Part shown: positions 1 through 5,825 of the stretch, in pieces
How positions within the stretch are numbered: the stretch's first letter is position 1
Layout: every line of letters starts with the position of its first letter
Assembly: GCA_964559135.1 (NCBI GenBank)
Contig: CAZLGG010000134.1
Location: forward strand, 1 to 10,070
Length of the DNA: 10,070 nt
Source: DRQF01 sp964559135
GTDB taxonomy: Bacteria > Planctomycetota > GCA-002687715 > DRQF01
Direction: 5' to 3'
The notes under the pieces: model-generated
Told to the model about the DNA's origin: nothing
The model's database searches: none
The model's input: only the letters and a program-made list of their open reading frames with translations
Made by a program: the position numbers and the translations under genes

Positions 1-840
1 GACGCTCAGCCTTCGACCATGCATCTCCTTGATGCCGTGCTGGAGCATCGGGCCGTCGACTTCCTCCAGAATGTCCTCGCGAACGTGGACGACCAGGTCG
101 GGATCGATGCCGAGGATGTTTCCGTCGAACGCGGCGTGGTGAATCTTGCACAACGCCAGACCGTTCTGGGTCGCGGCAATGCCTTCGTCGAGACGGTCGG
201 GAACGATGTGGGCCGCGTCGAGAAGTTGCTCGTGCGCGAGGCGGCAGATCGAGCACCGACTCCGATAGGCTTTCATGACTCGGTTTCTGAACTTGGCCTG
301 GTGGAGGCGTCGTTTCGTGGGAACGAACACGTACTTCTTGGTGAGCGGGGCAGGATCTTGACCGTCCGCGAGTTGGGTTCCGAATACCATCGACGGGTTC
401 AGAGCGACGTCGAATGTGAGGGCGCGGGGGTCATCCTTCCGGATGAACACGGGCCAGGCTGCGAGATAGAGTCCACGTTCGATGCCGTGAAAGTAGATGA
501 GGGGCTTTTTCTGCCACATCAGCTGCCTGAGCCCGACATTGTCGTGGGCACCTGGGTCCGTGCCCTGGTATCGGTATCGAATCGTGTCGTCCTCACCGAT
601 CCCGTCATCGTAGGGGCGGGGACGACCAGGCTTGACGGGGGCTGTCGTGATGGAGATCGGGAGATCGAGGAGGGCCGGTTTCCAGATACCTCTTTGGCCG
701 ATGAGTCGGCATGGCCGTCCCTTCCACGTGAAGCGGACGAGATCCTTCCAACGTACCGGCACGTCGGCGGCTCCGTAGGTGATCCGCGCGAGGTAGTCGA
801 AGGCGGCCAGCCGGACTTCGGAATCAAGGTCTTCGTCCAT
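1..840 (-). CDS. HNH restriction-type endonuclease (COG3440-like), 3' end cut by window edge
   Basis: Predicted metal-dependent DNA endonuclease of the putative HNH restriction enzyme group. Read on the minus strand, the 280 visible residues have an N-terminal region typical of the group (GIWKPALLDLPISI at about 51-64, RYRYQGTDPGAHDNVGLR at about 88-105, PLIYFHGI at 113-120). The C-terminal HNH finger has Cys196-x2-Cys199, His211 in AAHIVP, Asn226, and Cys231 with His234/His235 in QNGLALCKIHHAAFD. The chosen ATG (838-840) has a strong GGAGGGAAGG ribosome site just upstream; an in-frame GTG nine nucleotides further out lacks such a site. The frame stays open to base 1, and the last residues (MHGRRLSV) resemble the usual C-terminus, so probably only a few codons are missing. 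The N-terminal domain may recognise DNA, possibly modified bases, but its target cannot be read here. The open frame on the opposite strand is its shadow. Family call is firm; a restriction role is inferred. Confidence 0.9.
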   Translation of the reverse strand, partial: MDEDLDSEVRLAAFDYLARITYGAADVPVRWKDLVRFTWKGRPCRLIGQRGIWKPALLDLPISITTAPVKPGRPRPYDDGIGEDDTIRYRYQGTDPGAHDNVGLRQLMWQKKPLIYFHGIERGLYLAAWPVFIRKDDPRALTFDVALNPSMVFGTQLADGQDPAPLTKKYVFVPTKRRLHQAKFRNRVMKAYRSRCSICRLAHEQLLDAAHIVPDRLDEGIAATQNGLALCKIHHAAFDGNILGIDPDLVVHVREDILEEVDGPMLQHGIKEMHGRRLSV

Positions 841-899
841 CCTTCCCTCCACGCTCCCTGGTGATGGCTCACACGAGAGCCAGCGGGTTCAGCATCGAC

Positions 900-1218
900 A
901 TGGCCCGCACTGACGAGCTTCTCGATGATACAGGTCCCATCGGACAGGTCTCCGTGCAAAAGTTGCTGGTACACTGTTCCCGCATGAATCCATCGATGGA
1001 CTGGTTTTCCTTGATGACATAGACGACGTGCCGGAAGACAGATGGCTCGCCGTGGTGTTCCGGCACGGGCTTGGGGCGCACCATGGTTCGGCCGGGACGC
1101 TTCCCCTGTGCCAAGAGACGCTCCATCCCTCCTGCTGATCGGCATTCGTGCGGCTGCCCACGCCCTTGACGTCGGCGACATACAGACGCTGAGCATCGGA
1201 GGAGAGCCGGATATAGCG
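900..1218 (-). pseudogene. Remnant of a YncE-type propeller / phosphoesterase protein
   Basis: Decayed fragments on the minus strand. At about 1144-1218 one frame reads RYIRLSSDAQRLYVADVKG then VGSRTN, which is the blade motif of YncE-like beta-propellers (S.D...LYVA..KG.G). At about 984-1073 a different frame reads PVPEHHGEPSVFRHVVYVIKEN, the conserved entry to the phosphoesterase (PF04185) half of bifunctional YncE/alkaline-phosphatase-type proteins. Intact proteins carry more sequence between these motifs and several hundred residues after the second, including the metal-binding core. Here the first part is out of frame with the second, and homology fades within about 80 bases after the KEN motif. 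The fragment HGDLSDG, in a third frame, may be what is left of the next conserved stretch. The piece has therefore suffered at least one frameshift and large deletions and cannot make a working enzyme. Exact ends are approximate. The promoter of the next plus-strand gene begins right at its edge. Confidence 0.7.
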
Positions 1219-1219
1219 C

Positions 1220-1249
1220 TTGACACTCCCATTTCATGGGGTGTAGAAA
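1220..1249 (+). promoter_or_regulatory. Sigma-70-like promoter of the first anti-sigma-like operon
   Basis: TTGACA at 1220-1225 is a perfect -35 hexamer. After 17-18 bases comes TGTAGAAA (1242-1249), which supplies a weak -10 (GTAGAA or TAGAAA). The spacer holds an imperfect inverted repeat (ACACTCC at 1223-1229 against GGGGTGT at 1238-1244, with one G-T pair) that could be an operator. Just downstream is a perfect 6-bp inverted repeat with a 6-base loop, GCAACA...TGTTGC (1259-1276). The same hexamer, spacing and TGTAGAAA recur before the paralogous gene at 9227, which raises confidence. Confidence 0.55.
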
Positions 1250-1305
1250 AGGGTCAATGCAACAGATTCTTGTTGCTGCGAGTTTTCGGCCCAAGGAGAC
1301 AGAGG

Positions 1306-2130
1306 ATGACCCCACACGAGGAAAAGGCGCCCCCGCGTCCCCATCTCACCCAGGAGTGCGAGAACGACCTCATGATCCACGCTGGGTTCGAGGATCAGCG
1401 TGCGCCCGGCTCCCACGCCCGGCAGCACATCGATCAGTGCGCGTCGTGTCAGCAGTATCTGGCACGGCGGGAATGGGAACGCAGGAAGGAGGAAGAGTTG
1501 CTTTCCTCCGCGGACGTGGAGGATCTCGTCGCCAAGTACGCCAAGCGGTTCCAGCTTCGATTCTGGCGGCGGCGGAAAGTGCAAGTCGCGGCAGCGATTC
1601 TCGCCGTCCTCCTCGTCCTCACGGCTCTGGGAGTCTTCGCCGTCAGATCCCTGAGAGCCGCCGGGGTCTCCGGAGGCCCTGCCGCCTCGTTCATGGGGGT
1701 CTTGGGCGTCGGCATCGACGCCTGGTTCGGCCACGGCGGACCCCGCCCTGTCGGGACCGGTGGTTCCCCGACCCCAAATGTCGTGCACGGGATTCAACAA
1801 GGCTTCGCCGATCTTGATCGGGCTTATGCGGAGGGAGGGGTGGCTTCCATTGATAAAGTCTTCAGCCGTGGGACGACGGAGGAGGTTGTGGAAGCGGCAC
1901 ATTGGGCGGCGGAGAGCCCGAAGATTCCGCTGATCCCCACCTTGGTGAATGCTCTTTCTGACGGACGATTCGAGGTGCGAAAGGGAGCGCTGGCGGCCCT
2001 CATGCGAATGCCCGCCCTCTCGGTCAAGCCGTTTCTTTCGTCCTTGAACGCGGCCGCGACGAGCGAACCCAACCCCCAGTTTGCCGGAGTCCTTCAAGCT
2101 TACGCTGCGACGGTTGCGCAAGCGCGATGA
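1306..2130 (+). CDS. Anti-sigma-like (zf-HC2-type) single-pass membrane protein, copy 1
   Basis: A 274-residue protein with the architecture of a membrane-bound zinc-containing anti-sigma factor. The cytoplasmic N-terminus has Cys18, then His41-x3-Cys45-x2-Cys48 (HIDQCASCQQYL), matching the C...HxxxCxxC pattern of zf-HC2 domains. A charged helical linker follows (ARREWERRKEEELLSS, about 53-68), then a basic stretch RFWRRRK and one membrane helix at about 92-113. The outer part has a Gly/Pro-rich linker (about 120-158) and a C-terminal helical region with a HEAT-like repeat (IPLIPTLVNALSDGRFEVRKGALAALMRM, residues 207-235, given here only to locate it by its ends IPLIP and ALMRM). The ATG at 1306 has AGGAG at 1294-1298; in-frame starts farther upstream lack this and overlap the promoter. 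No sigma-factor gene is adjacent, so it is an orphan and its partner is unknown. A paralogue lies at 9227-10042. Architecture is clear; anti-sigma activity is inferred. Confidence 0.85.
   Translation: MTPHEEKAPPRPHLTQECENDLMIHAGFEDQRAPGSHARQHIDQCASCQQYLARREWERRKEEELLSSADVEDLVAKYAKRFQLRFWRRRKVQVAAAILAVLLVLTALGVFAVRSLRAAGVSGGPAASFMGVLGVGIDAWFGHGGPRPVGTGGSPTPNVVHGIQQGFADLDRAYAEGGVASIDKVFSRGTTEEVVEAAHWAAESPKIPLIPTLVNALSDGRFEVRKGALAALMRMPALSVKPFLSSLNAAATSEPNPQFAGVLQAYAATVAQAR
1468..1521 (+). repeat. Near-identical 54-nt block shared with 9443-9496 (copy 1)
   Basis: Encodes the charged linker RREWERRKEEELLSSADVE minus its first Arg. By eye, 51 of 54 bases match the block at 9443-9496, and nearly all synonymous codon choices are the same, although the two genes are strongly diverged elsewhere. 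Confidence 0.75.
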
Positions 2131-2378
2131 ATGTGAGCGCCCCGGTCAGCTTCTCTCCCGGAGCCCCCGCAACCGTCACGGTTACGGGAAATCCCGGGAG
2201 TGTCGTCGACATCATCGTTGACGGCGAGGGTTGCTCTGTCCTGCTGACCGTGACGATCGGGGCGAACGGCAAGGGAACCGGCTTTTACCAAGTCCCGAGA
2301 TGTCTCGGAGCCTCGGTTTTCATCGTGGCGCGGGACAATGCGGGGAAGATGTCGAGGACGGCCACATTCGGTTCATGA
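2127..2378 (+). CDS. Small beta-rich (Ig-like?) protein coupled to the anti-sigma-like gene
   Basis: An 83-residue protein of unknown function. Its ATG overlaps the upstream stop as ATGA, with no good Shine-Dalgarno, which implies translational coupling. The sequence alternates short hydrophobic stretches with Gly/Pro/Asn turns (PVSFSPGAPATVTVTG, VVDIIVDGEG, LLTVTIGANGKG, ASVFIVARDNAGK), as in a small bacterial Ig-like or other beta-sandwich domain. Cys36 and Cys59 could form a disulphide. No signal peptide or membrane helix is visible, so export is uncertain. A second copy starts after the paralogous membrane protein: the nine codons visible from 10042 also begin MNV. That repeated gene order supports this as a real gene rather than chance. 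It might interact with the membrane protein or mimic part of it; nothing in the sequence shows which. Confidence 0.6.
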   Translation: MNVSAPVSFSPGAPATVTVTGNPGSVVDIIVDGEGCSVLLTVTIGANGKGTGFYQVPRCLGASVFIVARDNAGKMSRTATFGS

Positions 2379-2570
2379 TCCCCGACGTCTGTCTGGTCTC
2401 ACTCCTCGCATGACGTCGGTCCATGGGAACATCATTCGCAGGCGCCCGGTCAACCCCATGATTCGGGGCTTGGAGACGCATCCTCTCGCCGAGATTCAGC
2501 CCCACCGACAATCCCGGCGCGGACTCCCTCCCGCTCGGCGTCGACGTTCGGTCCGCGCGACCGGTCGGCG

Positions 2571-2875
2571 TCAGACGCGGCGAAAGCTCTTCCCATCGGT
2601 GGACGCGGCCGGCGCCGTGGAGCCCATGCTCATGATCGGCGATCCATGTGTGTCCGGGAACGAGAGCGGGTGGTCTCCGATGCAGCGCGCGTGGAGGAGC
2701 GCTCGCTCGCGATACTTCTCGTCCTGGCAAGGGCTCATGACGTTGGCGATCCCGGCGGCCCCTTCCCGGCCCGGTTCGTCCAGGGCTGGCCGTCTTTGTG
2801 GTCATGCACCTGCGCCGGCAGCGTTCCGGCGAGCAGGGCGAAAAGAAAGGCGGCAAGACGGGGTCGGTCGAGCAC
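2571..2875 (-). pseudogene. Frameshifted remnant of a secreted protein (possibly DUF6288-like)
   Basis: On the minus strand a GTG (2873-2875), preceded by GGAG seven bases upstream, opens a frame beginning VLDRPRLAAFLFALLAG and then TLPAQVHDHKDGQPW. This is a convincing Sec signal peptide with a cleavage-like LPAQ site. That frame stops at 2735. In the next frame, from about 2760 to a stop at 2571, codons again have strong G/C third positions and read ERALLHARCIGDHPLSFPD followed by THGSPIMSMGSTAP and DGKSF. From memory, a THGSP...MG...A pattern with a nearby FR occurs in planctomycete and verrucomicrobial secreted proteins annotated DUF6288, which run to several hundred residues. If so, this is an N-terminus joined to an inner piece by a large deletion plus a frameshift. 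The identification is tentative; the frame break and signal peptide are visible. Confidence 0.45.
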
Positions 2876-2958
2876 GGCAGGACTCCAGGAAGGTTTGACG
2901 GCCCCCAGCCTACCCGAGTTCCCCCCTGAGTCGACCCTCCCTCTGCAATGTGTTGGGG

Positions 2959-2983
2959 ATCGGCATCCTGATTCGATGCCGAT
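2959..2983. other. Perfect 9-bp inverted repeat with 7-nt loop
   Basis: ATCGGCATC and GATGCCGAT are exact reverse complements separated by CTGATTC. There is no T-run on either side, so it is not a standard intrinsic terminator. It lies between the divergent secreted-protein remnant and the SNF2 remnant and could be an old operator or a chance hairpin. Confidence 0.35.
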
Positions 2984-3111
2984 GTCCTTCTTGCGTGAGG
3001 AGGAGACGAGGCCTCCACGACCGGTTCCTCTCCTTCTTGCCGTCGAACCCCTTGGTTCCGGCCGCTCCCCCAAACTGGCACTCCGTGTCGTCCCTCGAAG
3101 GTGTCGTCGGG

Positions 3112-4843
3112 GTGCGATGTGCAAAGGAGGCCTTGCTCACCCTCCTCCGCCCGGTGAGTACCGCCGCGCAACGCAACGACTTCATCCGGCAACTCGTCGA
3201 ATCCGGTGACATCCATCACCCCATCGCCTGGACCCAAGACGAGGCCTATCGTTTCCTTTTCGCCGTTCCGGACTGCGAAGCCAGTGGCGTGTCCGTGCGC
3301 GTTCCGGACTGGTGGCGCAGCCGGCGCCGACGAGCCCATGTCGCGGCACGCATCGGAGCGAAGCCCGCGTCGAGCGTCGGAATCACGGGCCTCCTCGACT
3401 TCGATGTCTCGCTCCACATCGTGGACGTCACCCTCACACAGCGGGAACAAGAAGAGTTGCTCTCCGGGGCGGCGGGGCTCACGTTCGCGGAGGGGATGCG
3501 ACTCCTTTCAGGGCTTCCTCGCGTTCCTCCTCACCCTGGCGAAGGAGCGATCCGAGACGGCGCCTCCTCACTTCTTGGTGGTTCCCGCGTCCCTGCTGGG
3601 CAACTGGAAGTCCGAGGCGGAGCGATTCGCTCCGTCCCTTCGCCTCGAAATCCTGCACCGATCCGAACACACGCCCCGGGAACTCCGTGCCCTGGCTCGA
3701 GGTCCTCTGAAAGGGATCGACATCGTGATGACCACCTATGGCACGCTCTCCCGCCTGGAAGAGCTGCGTCGCCGAACCTGGGACACCGTCATCCTGGATG
3801 AAGCCCAGGCCATCAAGAACCCGTCGACGCGGCAGACGAAACACGTGAAAACCCTCGAAGGCCGGATGCGCATCGCCCTGACCGGAACGCCCGTCGAGAA
3901 CCGCCTCGGCGATCTTTGGTCGATCTTCGATTTCCTCAACCCGGGCCTGCTGGGTTCGGCGCGTGAGTTCCAGGCCTTCGCCAAGAGGTTGGCCGGTGGG
4001 GATCGACGGGGCTACGGCCCGCTGCGGACCTTTCTGAATCCCTACATCCTCCGGCGCCTCGAGACCGATCCCGTCATCGTCCCGGATCTTCCCCGAAAAA
4101 CCGAGGTGGACGTCTACTGCGGCCTGTCGAAGCCGCAGGCGCTCCTCTACCAGCAGGGCGTGCAGGAGCTCGAGGACACGATCGAGAATCTCGATGGCAT
4201 GGCCCGCCGCGGCGCCGTCCTCGCCTTCCTCACCCGTTTCAAGCAGATCTGCGACCATCCTTCGCTGTGGCTGGGGGACGGTGCCTTCGATCCCGAGGCC
4301 AGCGGGAAGTTCGCGCGGTTGGAGCAACTCCTCGAGCCCATCGTGGCGCGCCAGGAGAAGCTCATTCTCTTCACCCCGTTTCGCGAGATGATCCAGCCCT
4401 TGCTCGGGCATATGGCGGCCCTTTTCGGACGACCGGGCATCGCCCTCCATGGCGGGACCTCCGTGCGAAAGCGGCAGAAACTCGTGGAGCAATTCCAGGA
4501 TGAAGACGGTCCTCCGTTCATGATCCTGTCGCTGCGCGCCGGGGGCACGGGACTCAACCTCACCGAGGCGTCCCATGTGGTGCATTTCGATCGCTGGTGG
4601 AACCCTGCCGTGGAGTCGCAGGCCACCGACCGCGCTTTCCGCATCGGGCAGACGAAAAACGTGCTCGTGCATCGCTTCATCTGTCGCGGTACGGTCGAGG
4701 AGCGCATCCACCGTATGATCGCTGACAAACGAGACATGGCCGAGCAGTTGCTCGGCGCCTCGGCCGATCAATCCATCACCGAGATGGACGCCGCCCAAAT
4801 CATTCAACTGGTTTCCCTCGACCTCGAGCACGCCGCGTTATAG
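3112..4843 (+). pseudogene. SNF2-family DNA helicase/translocase, truncated and frameshifted
   Basis: Remnant of a bacterial SNF2 (HepA/RapA-like) ATPase. The frame at about 3118-3513 encodes the SNF2-associated region: LVESGDIHHPIAWTQDEAYRFL, VRVPDWWRSR, LLDFDV, then LTFAEGMRLLSG. Around 3509-3514 homology moves to another frame, starting FLAFLLTLAKERSE and running to the stop at 4843. That part keeps motif Ia (FLVVPASLLGNW), motif II DEAQ (3797-3808), motif III (LTGTPVENR), motif V (LRAGGTGLNL) and motif VI (QATDRAFRIGQ). The GLGKT Walker A (motif I), which should come just before FLAFLL, is absent in every frame, and the N-terminal third of the usual roughly 1000-residue protein is also missing. 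An in-frame loss between LLSGAAGL and TFAEG is also likely. The core after the break keeps coding character, so decay may be recent or a fragment may still be made. The SWIM gene follows 14 bases later. Confidence 0.85.
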
Positions 4844-4857
4844 GAGACGGAGATCCC

Positions 4858-5706
4858 ATGGTTCGTTCAGAAGGCAATCGAGGATTTCGACGCTACGTTC
4901 CCCTGGCGACCAAGAAGGCGGCGGCCGCGCGGACGAAGGGGCGACCTTGGGACCCGGTGGAGGCTCTTGGTCGGCGACGTCGCATCGCGCGAACCCCCTG
5001 GGGCGAGGCGTGGTGTTGGCACATCGAGAGTTTTCACGACTTCGAGAACCGTCTTCTCCGGGGACGCACCTACGTCCGCAACGGGTCCGTCGTGGATCTT
5101 CGGATCCGAAAAGGCTGCATCGAGGGGCGCGTCGCCGGGGCGAGGATCTACAAACAAAGGGTCACCATCGCTCCCTGCAAGCCGTCGACATGGAAACGCA
5201 TCGTCGCGCAAGGTGCGGGGAAGATCGCAACGGTGATCGAGCTTCTCGAGGGGCGTTTCTCCCATGCCGTCATGGATGACATCACGACGGAAAACGATGG
5301 GCTGCTTCCGGATCTGGGCCTGGTCGAGTTGCAATGCAGTTGCCCGGACTGGGCCTATCTCTGCAAACGTCTCGCTGCGCTCCTGTATGGCGTCGGGGTC
5401 CGCCTCGATGAGCATCCTGAACTGCTCTTCGAGCTGCGCGGTGTCGATCCCCTGGACTTGGTCGTCGAAGCCGCCGCCGGGCCGGCGACGGACGCCTCTC
5501 AGCCTGCCGCCGCGCGCGTCGTCGATGGGGATCTGTCGGATCTGTTCGGCATCGATCTCGACACCTCCGAGGAGACCCCGCCTCGGGAGCCCTCAGGGAA
5601 GAAGGCGCCGGTCAAGAAAGGCGGGAAGACGAAGACGTCGCGCAAGAAGGTGGACGCGTCCGTATCGGCGGGCCTTGTTGCCCTCGCCCCCTGTCGTCTA
5701 TTCTGA
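4858..5706 (+). CDS. SWIM-type zinc-finger protein (COG4279-like), altered zinc ligand
   Basis: A 282-residue protein normally encoded beside SNF2 ATPases and presumed to help them bind DNA or protein. The family pattern is clear: RRYVPLA near the start, TPWGEAWCWHIES (46-58), LLRGRTYVRNGSVVDLRI (66-83), IELLEGRFSHAVMD (127-140), then the SWIM motif and LDEHPELLFELRGVDPLDLV (183-202). In the SWIM motif Cys160-x-Cys162...Cys169-x-Arg171, the final ligand that should be His is Arg (codon CGT at 5368-5370), so zinc binding may be weakened. After a variable linker come a Lys-rich tail (KKAPVKKGGKTKTSRKKVD, about 248-266) and a short hydrophobic end that I do not recognise. The start has AGGAG and GGAG sites 5-15 bases upstream. 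Its spacing to the SNF2 pseudogene shows they were one operon. It may be losing function with its partner. Confidence 0.88.
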   Translation: MVRSEGNRGFRRYVPLATKKAAAARTKGRPWDPVEALGRRRRIARTPWGEAWCWHIESFHDFENRLLRGRTYVRNGSVVDLRIRKGCIEGRVAGARIYKQRVTIAPCKPSTWKRIVAQGAGKIATVIELLEGRFSHAVMDDITTENDGLLPDLGLVELQCSCPDWAYLCKRLAALLYGVGVRLDEHPELLFELRGVDPLDLVVEAAAGPATDASQPAAARVVDGDLSDLFGIDLDTSEETPPREPSGKKAPVKKGGKTKTSRKKVDASVSAGLVALAPCRLF

Positions 5707-5813
5707 CACCCTCGACGTCTCGGAATCTTCTCCCTCAGGCCTTCCGGAATTCACGGATCGATCGCTGGGGCCCGGGTCCGAGAAGCCGAAGGCGATCTTG
5801 CCCTATCGACCAC

Positions 5814-5821
5814 AAAGGAGG
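5814..5821 (+). promoter_or_regulatory. Near-consensus ribosome binding site of the McrB-like gene
   Basis: AAAGGAGG ends four bases before the ATG at 5826 and is the best Shine-Dalgarno in the window, fixing that start. The 107 bases between the SWIM stop and this site show no clear promoter or terminator, so read-through from upstream is possible. Confidence 0.75.
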
Positions 5822-5825
5822 CCCA

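Larger units (their letters stand above)
2379..3111. other. Gene-poor stretch of debris between the operon and the SNF2 pseudogene
   Basis: More than 700 bases with no intact gene. It contains the minus-strand secreted-protein remnant at 2571-2875 and a perfect hairpin at 2959-2983. In 2379-2570 and 2876-2958 I see open frames on both strands but no recognisable motif, ribosome site or promoter. The longer frames here have irregular composition, rich in Arg, Pro and Ser, as expected of GC-rich noncoding or shadow frames. Confidence 0.5.

Noticed and set aside
19..864. 281-residue open frame on the plus strand
   Set aside because: It mirrors the HNH endonuclease, which has a ribosome site and diagnostic Cys/His/Asn residues on the minus strand.
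925..930. TATCAT as a -10 box for the HNH gene on the minus strand
   Set aside because: The nearest -35-like TTGCAC is too far away (over 20 bases), so the promoter is not supported.
1042..1305. 88-codon N-terminal extension of the first anti-sigma-like protein
   Set aside because: It would cross the promoter and the YncE remnant and has no ribosome site; the ATG at 1306 has AGGAG at the right distance.
1234..2121. 295-residue minus-strand frame
   Set aside because: It is the complement of the anti-sigma-like gene, whose paralogue confirms the plus-strand reading.
2320..3450. 376-residue minus-strand frame
   Set aside because: It overlaps the small coupled protein and SNF2 remnant, has shadow-like composition, and shows no motif.
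3479..4831. 450-residue open frame on the minus strand
   Set aside because: It is the complement of the SNF2 helicase core, whose motifs II, III, V and VI are unmistakable on the plus strand.
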